DNA from: Spongiibacter thalassae
GTDB lineage: Bacteria; Pseudomonadota; Gammaproteobacteria; Pseudomonadales; Spongiibacteraceae
Length of the DNA stretch: 64,000 nt
Direction of reading: 5' to 3'
Assembly (NCBI RefSeq): GCF_012272835.1
Contig: NZ_JAAWWK010000001.1
Span: 434,001-498,000, forward strand
Every line of letters starts with the position of its first letter. The first letter of the stretch is position 1. Below, one piece after another: positions 44,846-53,692 of this stretch. The translations under genes and the position numbers were made by a program. The notes beneath the pieces are model-generated. The model was not told the origin of the DNA and ran no database searches. It was given only the letters and a program-made list of their open reading frames with translations.

Positions 44846-45658
44846 TTAATGCCCCTGGCGTGCGGCCAGCTTCATCTCGGCGGCCTGTTCGTGGCCGAGA
44901 TAGCGCTCGATGAGGCCGTGGGCCAGATAAAGCACCGGGGTCAGTGCCATGGCCATGGTGAATTTATACAGATAGTTGACGATACCGATGGCCAGAACCA
45001 ACGACAGGCCCCAGTCCGCGCCAATGTAAAAGGCAATAAATAACACCACAAAGCTGTCGATAAATTGGCTGACCAGGGTCGATCCGGTGGCGCGCAGCCA
45101 GATAAAGCGTTCCCCGGTGTAGTGCTTGATCCGCTGAAAGACCATCACGTCGATAATCTGGCCCACCAGAAAGGCGGTCAGTGAGCCGACCACAATCCAT
45201 AGCCCCTGGCCGAACACCAGACCATAGGCGTAATCGTAGTCGCTGACCTTTGCTGTTATGGCCTGCTGCTCTGCGGCAGAAAGTGCTGGATTGATATGGG
45301 ATTGGGGCCAGAAGTCAGCGGGGGCGAGGTGGATGCCGGTGTAAATCATCGCAAAGGCGTAAATAATCAGTCCGGCGGTGAGGAATGACAGCAGCTTCAC
45401 TCCCCGTGAGCCATAATACTCGTTAATCAGATCGGTAAGGACAAAGACAAAGGGCCACAGCAGCACACCGGCGGTGAGGTTAAAGGCCAGGTTGTCGACG
45501 CCAAAGAAGCTCAATGACACCGGCTCGATATTCAGGCTTTGCTCCAGCGAGAAAATCTTTACCCCGATAAACTCGGCGATAAGGGCGTTGGCAATAAAGA
45601 AACCGCCGAGTAATACGAACAGTTTGTTGGCGCGGTTGTTAACGATATTGTCGATCAT
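44846..45658 (-). CDS. yhhQ: Queuosine precursor transporter YhhQ
   Basis: A 271-residue inner-membrane protein of the YhhQ/VUT family, which takes up queuosine precursors (preQ0/preQ1). Six or more membrane segments and the family string FVLTDLINEYYGSRGVKLL are visible, with SQFIDSFVVLFIAFYIG near the C-terminus. I chose ATG 45658 (MIDNIVNNRANK); 36 upstream codons of the open frame have no ribosome site. The stop codon lies inside a CCAGGGGC/GCCCCTGG hairpin (44836-44858). It is divergent from an SDR gene. Confidence 0.94.
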   Translation of the reverse strand: MIDNIVNNRANKLFVLLGGFFIANALIAEFIGVKIFSLEQSLNIEPVSLSFFGVDNLAFNLTAGVLLWPFVFVLTDLINEYYGSRGVKLLSFLTAGLIIYAFAMIYTGIHLAPADFWPQSHINPALSAAEQQAITAKVSDYDYAYGLVFGQGLWIVVGSLTAFLVGQIIDVMVFQRIKHYTGERFIWLRATGSTLVSQFIDSFVVLFIAFYIGADWGLSLVLAIGIVNYLYKFTMAMALTPVLYLAHGLIERYLGHEQAAEMKLAARQGH

Positions 45659-45745
45659 AGCGGGATACGGATTGGCTGAGGGCGGGCGGACTGTGCACAA
45701 TACTACGCTCTTGGTTATTCTCAAAACAATGCAACAGGACAGAAT

Positions 45746-46480
45746 ATGACCCCGAGTCAAACACATAGCGCGCCACTGGTGCTGATTAGTGGCGCCTCAC
45801 AGGGAATTGGCGCCGAAATCGCCCGCCAGTTTGCCGCGCTGAAGGTGAGGCTTGCCCTTGTGGCCCGCAATGCTGACAAGCTGGCCGAGGTGCGTGAGAC
45901 CTGCCTTGCGGTGGGCTCCTGCGCTGATATTGAGCTATACCCCTGTGATGTCAGCGACGCCGATCAGGTGGCCCAGCTGCACGCAGAGGTGAATCGGCGT
46001 CAGGGGGCAGTGTCGGTGCTGATCAATAATGCCGGGCAGTGGCTGGGCGATCCGGTGGCGGCGATGGCGGTGGCGGATTTTGACCGCATTGTGGCCACCA
46101 ATCTGCGCAGTGTCTTTTTGATGAGCAAGGCCTTTGTGGCGGATATGTGCACCCTGGGGCGGGGTGATGTGTTCACGATGGCATCAACGGCGGGCATTGA
46201 GGGGTATGCGGGGGTGTCGGCCTACTGCGCGGCCAAGCACGGGGTGATGGGATTCTGTAAAGCCCTGCGGGAAGAATTGCGCGGCGAAGACATTCGCGTG
46301 TGCTGTGTGTTGCCGGGGCCGACCTGGTCTCCGTCCTGGGAAAATACCGGGGTGGCGCAGGAGACATTGATGCCCTGCGAAGACGTTGCCCGGGCCTTTG
46401 TTCACCTCTACCAGGCAGACCGAAACGTCGTGACCGAAGAGTGGGTGCTGCGGCCGCGGGGTGGGCATATTTCCAGCTAG
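45746..46480 (+). CDS. SDR-family oxidoreductase
   Basis: A 244-residue classical SDR with ISGASQGIG, NNAG, the serine in MASTAGIEG and the YCAAKHG active-site tyrosine/lysine pair. The C-terminus lacks the usual VDGG and ends EEWVLRPRGGHISS, so it is closer to the YdfG/3-oxoacyl-reductase-like branch. An AGGACAG site precedes the ATG. It precedes the molybdopterin oxidoreductase by 152 bp and may share its transcript. The substrate is unknown. Confidence 0.92.
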   Translation: MTPSQTHSAPLVLISGASQGIGAEIARQFAALKVRLALVARNADKLAEVRETCLAVGSCADIELYPCDVSDADQVAQLHAEVNRRQGAVSVLINNAGQWLGDPVAAMAVADFDRIVATNLRSVFLMSKAFVADMCTLGRGDVFTMASTAGIEGYAGVSAYCAAKHGVMGFCKALREELRGEDIRVCCVLPGPTWSPSWENTGVAQETLMPCEDVARAFVHLYQADRNVVTEEWVLRPRGGHISS

Positions 46481-46632
46481 CGGAGCGCGACAGCGGGGGC
46501 TTGTCCAGGCGTGATAAACAAGTGCATTGCCGCTGCAAACTTGCTAGTGTGTTTTCGGTGAATACATTGCTGGCCTTGGCGGCCCTTACAATTGACCTGG
46601 CGTCGATACAATAACAAGCGAGGACGACCACC

Positions 46633-48768
46633 GTGAAATCGGCTACTTATTTCAGAACCTGTAATCTCTGTGAGGCGATGTGTGGTGTCGCGGTGAAGGT
46701 GGAGAACGACGAAATCGTCAGCATCAAAGGCGATGAGCAGGATCCCTTCAGCCGCGGGCATATTTGCCCCAAGGCACTGGCCTTGAAGGATTTGTACGAA
46801 GACCCCGAGCGCCTGCGCAAGCCCATGGAAAAACGCAATGGCGAGTGGCACGAACTGGAGTGGGACGAGGCCCTGGACAAGGTCGCTGCGCGAATCAAAA
46901 GCCTGCAGGACGAGCACGGCAACGACGCGATGGCGGTATATTTGGGCAATCCAAATGTACATAACACCGGCTCCATGCTGCTCAATGGCGGTTTGCTGCG
47001 GGCGCTGAATACCCGCAACAAATTTTCCGCGACCTCGGTGGATCAGTTGCCCCACCATATTGTGTCGTGGAAACTGTTTGGTCATCAGCTGCGGATTCCC
47101 GTTCCGGATATCGATCGCTGCGACCACTTTCTGATCTTCGGCGCCAATCCGCTGGCCTCCAATGGCAGCATTATGAGTGTGGCCGATGTTCGCGGCCGCC
47201 TGAAACGGGTCAAGGCTCGGGGCAAAGTCGTTGTGGTCGACCCACGTCGTACACCCACGGCAGAATTGGCTGATGAGCACCACTTTGTTCGCCCGGGCAC
47301 CGACGTGCTGATATTACTCGCCATGCTCAACTATCTGTTTGCCAGTGATCGGGCCGATGCTGGCCAGTGCGCGGCCCATCTGGATGCGGCACCGGCCAGT
47401 TTGCGCGCGTATTTCGCTGAGTACAGCCCGGAGCGGGTGGCGGACTATACCGGTATGTCGGCGGACACCATCAAACAGTTGGTGGATGATTTCTGTGCCG
47501 CCAGTAATCCCGTGCTTTACGGTCGTATGGGGGTGTCGGTGCAGGAGTTTGGTACCCTGTGCCAGTACCTGATTATGCTGTTCAATATTCTTACCGGTTC
47601 CCTCGATCGGGAGGGTGGGCTGATGTTCACTACTCCGGCGGCCAATATCCTCCCCAAAACCGGCCGCGGCCATATGGGGCGCTATCATAGCCGTGTGCGG
47701 GGTTTACCGGAGTTTGGTGGCGAGCTACCGGTGGCGGCGCTGGCGGAGGAAATTCTTACCCCCGGTGACGGACAGATTCGCGGCTTGCTGTTGCAGGCGG
47801 GCAACCCGGTATTGTCTACCCCGAACGGCGAGCAGTTGGATGTGGCCTTTGCCAGCCTCGATTTGTTGGTGTCGATGGATTTCTATATCAATGAAAGCAG
47901 CCGACACGCCGACTTTATTCTGCCGCCGGTGAGTCCGCTGGAGCGCGAGCACTACGATGTGATCTTTAATTTACTGGCAGTGCGCAATAATGCCCGATAT
48001 GCCCCGGCCCTGTTCCCCCCCGGGGAAGACGCCCGTCATGACTGGCAGATATCGCTGGGACTGCGAGACCGCTTGCAGCCGCCGCGCAATCTGAAAGAGC
48101 GATTGACCCGTGCCATAGAGAAGCGACTCGGGCCCACCGGGATGCTGGCGATTTTGCTGCGTCAGGGGCCTTACGGCGTTGGCTGGAAGCCCTTTGGCGG
48201 TGTCACCTTGAGTCGTCTCAAGCGCACGCCCCACGGCATTGATCTCGGTCCTCTGCAAGCGCAGCTGCCCGCTGCCCTGTTCCATTCCGATAGAAAAATA
48301 CATCTCAGTGCGGATTTTTTCCTAGACGACCTGCGCCGTGTCAACGAGGCTTTCTTCCGCGACCGCCAGGCCGCAGACTATGTATTGATCGGCCGGCGCG
48401 ATGTGCGCAGCAATAATTCCTGGCTGCACAACAGCCAGCGACTGGTAAAAGGGAAAAACCGCTGTACGGTGCTGGTACATCCCGACGACGCGGCGCAGCT
48501 GGGAATAGAGGAAATGAGCCTGTTAAAGGTGTCCTCACGGGTGGGCAGTGTTACCTTGCCCGCCGTCATCAGCGATGAGATCATGCCGGGGGTGGTGAGC
48601 ATACCCCACGGCTGGGGTCATCACGGTATCGGTACACAATGGAAGCGAGCGGAAGCCCATGCAGGGGTCAGTGTGAATGATCTGACCGACGAGACTTATC
48701 TTGATGTGCTTTCCGGCAATGCGGCACTGAACGGGGTGCCGGTGCAGCTGGAAGCCGTTGCAGGGTAG
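46633..48768 (+). CDS. Molybdopterin (bis-MGD) oxidoreductase
   Basis: A 711-residue catalytic subunit of the DMSO-reductase/formate-dehydrogenase superfamily. The N-terminal [4Fe-4S] site is CNLCEAMC with the fourth Cys in HICPKAL, and the molybdopterin segments (FGANPLASNGS, VVVDPRRTPTAELAD, LLLQAGNPVLSTPN) are in normal order. No cysteine or selenocysteine is seen in the usual metal-ligand position (around SATSVDQLPHH). There is no Tat signal, so it is cytoplasmic. The C-terminal dinucleotide-binding domain reads RSNNSWLHNSQRL and PHGWGHHG. The start is GTG with AGGA upstream. No small subunit or electron-transfer gene is next to it. The substrate is unknown. Confidence 0.92.
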   Translation: MKSATYFRTCNLCEAMCGVAVKVENDEIVSIKGDEQDPFSRGHICPKALALKDLYEDPERLRKPMEKRNGEWHELEWDEALDKVAARIKSLQDEHGNDAMAVYLGNPNVHNTGSMLLNGGLLRALNTRNKFSATSVDQLPHHIVSWKLFGHQLRIPVPDIDRCDHFLIFGANPLASNGSIMSVADVRGRLKRVKARGKVVVVDPRRTPTAELADEHHFVRPGTDVLILLAMLNYLFASDRADAGQCAAHLDAAPASLRAYFAEYSPERVADYTGMSADTIKQLVDDFCAASNPVLYGRMGVSVQEFGTLCQYLIMLFNILTGSLDREGGLMFTTPAANILPKTGRGHMGRYHSRVRGLPEFGGELPVAALAEEILTPGDGQIRGLLLQAGNPVLSTPNGEQLDVAFASLDLLVSMDFYINESSRHADFILPPVSPLEREHYDVIFNLLAVRNNARYAPALFPPGEDARHDWQISLGLRDRLQPPRNLKERLTRAIEKRLGPTGMLAILLRQGPYGVGWKPFGGVTLSRLKRTPHGIDLGPLQAQLPAALFHSDRKIHLSADFFLDDLRRVNEAFFRDRQAADYVLIGRRDVRSNNSWLHNSQRLVKGKNRCTVLVHPDDAAQLGIEEMSLLKVSSRVGSVTLPAVISDEIMPGVVSIPHGWGHHGIGTQWKRAEAHAGVSVNDLTDETYLDVLSGNAALNGVPVQLEAVAG

Positions 48769-48911
48769 TCGGTCAGGCCTGGTTGCCGGAGCTTTGTCGC
48801 TCAGGGTAAGCGCCATGAGTGGATGGCTGCCCTGATCGCGTGCCGCTGAATACAACAACAATTTGGCGATGCCTGTAATGGTGTCGCGCTCATCAGGTAC
48901 TGGAGCTGAAT

Positions 48912-49958
48912 ATGCCTACTCCCGCGAAAGGGTATGCCGCCGTTGCGGCGGATAAACCACTGGCGCCTTTCGACTTCCAACGGCGCGATCTCGGCCCCGG
49001 CGACGTTAAAATTGAAATTCTTTACTGCGGCGTTTGCCACTCGGATATCCACACCGCCCGCAATGAATGGGGGTTTACCAATTATCCCATTGTGCCAGGC
49101 CATGAAATTGTCGGTCGGGTGGTGGAGGTGGGGGATTCGGTCACCCGCTTTACCCTCGGAGATTTCGTGGGCATAGGCTGTATTGTCGATTCCTGTCGCC
49201 AATGTGCACCCTGTGACGTCGGTGATGAGCACTACTGCGAAAACCGCATGACCGGCACCTATGGCGCGCCGGAGCGAGACGGCAGCGGCCGCATTACTCA
49301 AGGGGGCTATGCCAATAACTACGTGATTGACGAGCACTTTGCCCTGCGGATCTCCAATAAGCTCAATCTGGCGGCCACCGCACCCTTGTTGTGTGCGGGA
49401 ATTACCACTTGGTCGCCTCTTCGGCACTGGAAAATAGGCCCCGGATTAAAAGTCGGGGTGGTGGGGCTGGGTGGCCTCGGCCATATGGCCTTGAAATTTG
49501 CCCATGCCTTTGGCGCCGAGGTTACCCTGTTTACCCGCAGCGAGGGCAAGGCAGAAGATGCCCGCCGACTCGGAGCCGATCACGTGGTACTTAGCAGCAA
49601 TAAGGCGATGATGCGCAGCTTGACCGGGCAGTTTGATTTTATCATCGACACTGTGTCAGCCCAGCATGACGTCAATAGTCTGCTGAAGCTGCTGCGCCGG
49701 GATGCGGTGATGTGCATGGTGGGTATGCCCGACCAGCCGGTAATGGTGAATTCCTTTGCTACCGCGGGCCGTCGTGGCCTCACCGGCTCGATGATCGGTG
49801 GTATCAAGGAAACCCAGGAGATGCTGGATTTTTGCGCCACCCACGACATCACCGCCGACATTGAGCTGATTAATATGCAGGAGGTCAATGAGGCCTTTGA
49901 TCGAGTGGTCAGCAGTGATGTGAAATACCGGTTTGTAATTGATATGGCGAGCTTATAG
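48912..49958 (+). CDS. Zinc-dependent alcohol dehydrogenase (CAD/YahK type)
   Basis: A 348-residue medium-chain zinc alcohol dehydrogenase. The catalytic zinc ligands are in CGVCHSD and PGHE, the four-cysteine structural zinc site is in CRQCAPCDVGDEHYC, and the NADP motif is GLGGLGH. Sequence and length fit the cinnamyl-alcohol-dehydrogenase-like NADPH-dependent aldehyde reductases, which reduce many aldehydes. It is convergent with eutC, 7 bp away. It could remove acetaldehyde made by ethanolamine lyase, though that is only a contextual guess. Confidence 0.95.
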   Translation: MPTPAKGYAAVAADKPLAPFDFQRRDLGPGDVKIEILYCGVCHSDIHTARNEWGFTNYPIVPGHEIVGRVVEVGDSVTRFTLGDFVGIGCIVDSCRQCAPCDVGDEHYCENRMTGTYGAPERDGSGRITQGGYANNYVIDEHFALRISNKLNLAATAPLLCAGITTWSPLRHWKIGPGLKVGVVGLGGLGHMALKFAHAFGAEVTLFTRSEGKAEDARRLGADHVVLSSNKAMMRSLTGQFDFIIDTVSAQHDVNSLLKLLRRDAVMCMVGMPDQPVMVNSFATAGRRGLTGSMIGGIKETQEMLDFCATHDITADIELINMQEVNEAFDRVVSSDVKYRFVIDMASL

Positions 49959-49965
49959 TCGCCGA

Positions 49966-50766
49966 TTAATCTCGCCAGAAGGGTATTCTGCGGTGGTCAT
50001 CCGCACACAGGGTGTCGGTATCATCCTTGAGCTGTACGCCACTGAGTTGCCGTTTCAACGCGTGGTCGACGAGATAGCAGCAGGTCGCCACGGCCTGCTC
50101 ATAGTCGAGTCCCGCCCCGTGAATGTTGGAAATACAATTGCGCTCGGCATCGCTGCGGCCGCGCTGTGGCTGGTAGCATAAATACAGCCCCAGACTGTCG
50201 GCGGCGCTCAACCCAGGGCGCTCACCAATCATCATAATACTTAGCCGTGCATTGACGGCTTCGCCGATATCGTCGGCGAGGGCCACTCGCGCTTGATGGG
50301 CCACAATCAGTGGCGAACAGCGCAGCCCCCGTTCCCCGCAGCGTGTGTGAAGGGCCTGAAACAGGGGCGGGCCGTGGCGTTGGCTGGCCAGGGCCGATAA
50401 ACCATCGCCGAGAATAAATACCACGTCGCACTGCGCCCAGCCGTCGTGTGTCGCGGTCTCGCGCAGACGCTGCCACTGTGGCTCACTCAGTTCGCGACCG
50501 AGTTGAGGGTTGTGCAGGTAGGCACGGCGGTCTGCGGCGCGACTGTGTACTTCGATCATCTCCTGCTTTGCCTCGCCGCCCTGTTCCGCCAGCGCGGCGC
50601 GCAGCTCGGAAATGGCTAACGTGGTGTGTACAGCGTCTTTGGCACGGGCGTGATCGAGCTGAAATTGCAACTGGGCGGCGGTGGGTAGCGAACTGCCACT
50701 GCGGCCCAGCGCAATGCGTGCATTGGTGTAGCGGCCCAATGTCTGCCAATAATCAGGGTCCGTCAT
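49966..50766 (-). CDS. eutC: Ethanolamine ammonia-lyase small subunit
   Basis: A 266-residue EutC. The start at ATG 50766 (MTDPDYWQTLG) overlaps the eutB stop by 4 bp (ATGA) and has GGGAG upstream. Family strings DHARAKDAVHTTL, FILGDGLSALA, IMMIGERPGLSAADSLGLYL and RNCISNIHGAG are present. With EutB it forms the adenosylcobalamin-dependent enzyme that converts ethanolamine to acetaldehyde and ammonia; EutC carries much of the B12-binding surface. No microcompartment shell genes are in the window. Confidence 0.95.
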   Translation of the reverse strand: MTDPDYWQTLGRYTNARIALGRSGSSLPTAAQLQFQLDHARAKDAVHTTLAISELRAALAEQGGEAKQEMIEVHSRAADRRAYLHNPQLGRELSEPQWQRLRETATHDGWAQCDVVFILGDGLSALASQRHGPPLFQALHTRCGERGLRCSPLIVAHQARVALADDIGEAVNARLSIMMIGERPGLSAADSLGLYLCYQPQRGRSDAERNCISNIHGAGLDYEQAVATCCYLVDHALKRQLSGVQLKDDTDTLCADDHRRIPFWRD

Positions 50767-52163
50767 GGGAGTGCTCCCCCATCCAATTTCAGGCTTGCAG
50801 CAAAGTGTGGCGGTAATGTCGCGTGGTGTTGCAGTTGCCCATTGCCGTCGAACACACCGCTGGCAATCAGCCACTGTTCGAATTCCGGTGCCGGACGCAG
50901 ACCGAGCACCTTGCGCAGATAGTGGGCGTCGTGAAAGGAGGTACTCTGGTAGTTGAGCATAATATCGTCGGCACCGGGTACGCCCATAATAAAACTGCCC
51001 CCCGCTGCGCCAAAGGCAGTGAGCAGGGTGTCCATATCATCCTGGTCGGCTTCGGTGTGGTTGGTGTAGCAAATATCGCACCCCATCGGCAAGCCCAGAA
51101 GTTTGCCGCAGAAGTGATCCTCCAGCCCGGCGCGAATAATCTGTTTGCCGTCGTAGAGGTATTCCGGACCAATAAATCCGACCACGGTGTTGACCAGCAG
51201 CGGCGAGAAGGTTCGCGCCACTGCGTAGGCGCGGGTCTCCAGTGTTTGTTGATCGACACCGTGATGGGCATTGGCTGACAGGGCGCTGCCCTGGCCGGTT
51301 TCAAAGTACATCACATTGTCACCGAGGGTGCCGCGTTTGAGGGACAACGCCGCGTGCTGGGCCTCGCGCAGCAATGCCAGGTCTACACCAAAACTGCGAT
51401 TGGCCGCCTCGGTCCCGGCAATGGACTGGAACATCAGGTCCAGCGGTGCGCCTCGCTCAATGGCTTCAATACTGGTGCTGGCGTGGGTCAGTACACAGCT
51501 CTGGGTGGGAATGGCAAACCGCTGGATCACATCATCAAGCAGGTGGAGAAGGTGGCAGACGCCGCCGATATTGTCCCCCGCCGGATTGACACCAATTACG
51601 GCATCGCCGCTGCCGTAGAGCAGGCCATCGATAATGCTGGCGGCAATGGCGGCGCTGTTGTCGCTGGGATGGTTCGGTTGCAGGCGGGTCGCCAGGTGGC
51701 CGCGCAGGCCAATGGTGTTGCGAAAACGGCTGATGTTTTCACATTTTTTGGCCACCAGAACAAGGTCTTGCACTCGCATCAGCTTGCTTACCGCTGCGGC
51801 CATTTCCGGGGTGATGCCGGGGGCAATCTTGTGCAGGGCAGGACTGTCGGCAGCATCGGACAACAGCCAGTCGCGGAATTCGCCCACGCACAGCGAACTG
51901 ATCGGGGCAAAGGCGGTGGCGTCGTGGCTGTCGCAAATCAGTCGCGTGACTTCATCGCTTTCATAGGGTACGACCCACTCTGCCAAAAAATGCTTGAGGG
52001 GGACATCGGCAAGGCACATTTGCGCCGCGACGCGCTCCTCATTGCTGTTGGCGGCGATGCCGGCGAGGGTGTCGCCGGAACGGGGTGGAGACGCCTTGGC
52101 CAACAGCTGACGCAGGTCGCTGAAAGTGTGACGCCGTATGCCCAGCTGTACTGAAAAGGTCAT
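50763..52163 (-). CDS. eutB: Ethanolamine ammonia-lyase large subunit
   Basis: A 466-residue EutB, the TIM-barrel catalytic subunit. The sequence follows the family closely (MTFSVQLGIRRHTF, NSNEERVAAQ, GLRGHLATRLQPNHP, GVNPAGDN, MYFETGQGSALSANAHHG, GFIGPEYLYDGKQ, CDICYTNHTEAD). The ATG at 52163 follows GAGGT; 26 upstream in-frame codons lack a site. The gap to the P450 gene is about 130 bp and too short for a full cobalamin riboswitch. The EutA reactivase and the permease are not in the window. Confidence 0.96.
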   Translation of the reverse strand: MTFSVQLGIRRHTFSDLRQLLAKASPPRSGDTLAGIAANSNEERVAAQMCLADVPLKHFLAEWVVPYESDEVTRLICDSHDATAFAPISSLCVGEFRDWLLSDAADSPALHKIAPGITPEMAAAVSKLMRVQDLVLVAKKCENISRFRNTIGLRGHLATRLQPNHPSDNSAAIAASIIDGLLYGSGDAVIGVNPAGDNIGGVCHLLHLLDDVIQRFAIPTQSCVLTHASTSIEAIERGAPLDLMFQSIAGTEAANRSFGVDLALLREAQHAALSLKRGTLGDNVMYFETGQGSALSANAHHGVDQQTLETRAYAVARTFSPLLVNTVVGFIGPEYLYDGKQIIRAGLEDHFCGKLLGLPMGCDICYTNHTEADQDDMDTLLTAFGAAGGSFIMGVPGADDIMLNYQSTSFHDAHYLRKVLGLRPAPEFEQWLIASGVFDGNGQLQHHATLPPHFAASLKLDGGALP

Positions 52164-52297
52164 GGATACCTCGTGCCGAGGACGGTGACCGAGGGTGGTC
52201 ACCGATGTCTTCAAAGTAGCAAGCTTTGTGCCTGTGGGCAAAGTCGGGGCAGGGCGGCCGAGGGTGTCGGCCGCCCAGGGATGGGGGCGTGGTGGGT

Positions 52298-53548
52298 CTA
52301 GAGCCCGGTTTTGACCCTCAGCGACTTGAAACAGATTGCATTGTGGTCTTCAAGGTCGCGCTCGGGTTCGACCGCCAAGCGTGCGTTGGGGAAGCGTTTG
52401 AACAGCTCGCGCATGCTCAGATAAAGCTGGTGTTTGGCCAACGCCGCGCCAATGCAGTAGCGTGGGCCGTAGCCGAACAATACATCGGGGTCGATCTGAC
52501 GTCCTACATCGAGGGTGTCCGGGTGGGGGAAGTGGGCCGGGTCATGGTCTTTCAGGTGGGGCATCAGCAGTACCATCTGACCTTTTTTCACCTGCTGCCC
52601 GAGTAGCTCCATATCTTCGGGAGCGTAGCGGGCGAAGCCCATTTTGGAGTTGGCAGACCAGCGCATAATTTCGCTGAAGGCATTGCTGAAGGCTGCGGGG
52701 CTGGCGAGCGCCGGAGCCACCTGGTCGGGGTTTTTCAGCAGGGCGTAGGCGGACCATTGCTGGGCGATCAGTGTGGTGTCTGCCCCAGCGCCGATCAACG
52801 CCAAAATAAGGGTAATAATATCCCATTCGTCGAAGTCGTCGTTTTCGGCCTCTACCTTGAGCAGGGCGCTGAGAAAGTCGCCGTCTTCCACCGGTGCAGC
52901 CCGGCGTTCAGCGATGACTTCAATCAACACATCGATAGCGCGGTTACTGTCTTCCTGTGCCTTGGCCCGGCGTTCCTCGGAAATTGTCGGATTCCAGGTT
53001 TCGGTAAAGGTTAACACCGAGGCCTTGATCTGCTCCCAGTATTTTTCCGGAATACCCACCATGCGGGTGATGGAGATAAAGGGGATGTGGCGGGCAATCT
53101 CACTGATGTAGTCAAACTCTTCCGGATCGCCGAGGTCGGCGAACAGGCGCGCAATATCCGGTTCAATACGGCGATTGATATTGTCCACCACATTGCGGGA
53201 AAAGGCCGGTGAGGTAATTTTGCGAACCAGGCGGTGATGGGTAGGATCGGCCAGCAAGCTGTGGCCCACCAGGGCCTTTTCGAAATTCGTCCAGGTGGCC
53301 TCATCGGGGCGGGGCGGGGCGAATTCCCAGTCGTAAAAGTCGGAGCTGAGATACTCCCGCTTCCAGCAGTCCATGATGTCCGGCATGCGGGTCATAATCC
53401 AGCACATCCACGGTGCATACCAAACCAGACGTCCGCGTTTGGCAAGGGCTATGCACTGAGGGCCCGGGTTCATCGCGTAGCTCATCGAATTGGGGTTGAA
53501 AATGGTTTCTATCGCCGGGGTATCTTCCTGCTTTGGGGTGTCGAGCAT
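52298..53548 (-). CDS. Cytochrome P450
   Basis: A 416-residue soluble bacterial P450. The heme loop FGYGPRYCIGAALAK has Cys at about 365, the I-helix is LIGAGADTTLIAQQ with the acid-alcohol pair, and the ExxR motif is in SEIMRWS. No ferredoxin gene is adjacent, in contrast with the P450 at 33 kb. It is divergent from an SDR gene across a 144-bp promoter region with a palindrome. P450 and SDR together could hydroxylate and then oxidise a carbon (inference). Family number and substrate are not assignable by eye. Confidence 0.94.
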   Translation of the reverse strand: MLDTPKQEDTPAIETIFNPNSMSYAMNPGPQCIALAKRGRLVWYAPWMCWIMTRMPDIMDCWKREYLSSDFYDWEFAPPRPDEATWTNFEKALVGHSLLADPTHHRLVRKITSPAFSRNVVDNINRRIEPDIARLFADLGDPEEFDYISEIARHIPFISITRMVGIPEKYWEQIKASVLTFTETWNPTISEERRAKAQEDSNRAIDVLIEVIAERRAAPVEDGDFLSALLKVEAENDDFDEWDIITLILALIGAGADTTLIAQQWSAYALLKNPDQVAPALASPAAFSNAFSEIMRWSANSKMGFARYAPEDMELLGQQVKKGQMVLLMPHLKDHDPAHFPHPDTLDVGRQIDPDVLFGYGPRYCIGAALAKHQLYLSMRELFKRFPNARLAVEPERDLEDHNAICFKSLRVKTGL

Positions 53549-53579
53549 GGTGTGACTCCAATTTATTCTTGTTCGTGGA

Positions 53580-53618
53580 TTGACAAAAATATACTAGAGT
53601 GTAATTTTATTCACAAGT
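53580..53618 (+). promoter_or_regulatory. Candidate promoter and imperfect palindrome, P450 / SDR region
   Basis: TTGACA (53580-53585), 16 bp, TAATTT (53602-53607) is a plausible rightward promoter. It is overlapped by a 26-bp imperfect palindrome at 53593-53618, with arms ACTAGAGTG and CACAAGT and central TAA/TTA pairs. This differs from the island operator. It may be the site of the TetR encoded one gene downstream (inference). Confidence 0.45.
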
Positions 53619-53692
53619 AGATTTATTTGTGTTGTCGCGCTGAACTCCGGTGCAGGTAACAAACCAACAATCCACAATAAAGAGGCAGAGCA

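Noticed and set aside
52164-52297. A possible cobalamin riboswitch before eutB
   Set aside because: The gap is only about 130 bp and no B12-box-like string was seen.
53618-53625. A TAGATTTA half-site upstream of the SDR at 53693, like the island operator
   Set aside because: The matching left arm at the 7-bp spacing is absent (AATTTTAT), so it is probably chance in AT-rich sequence.
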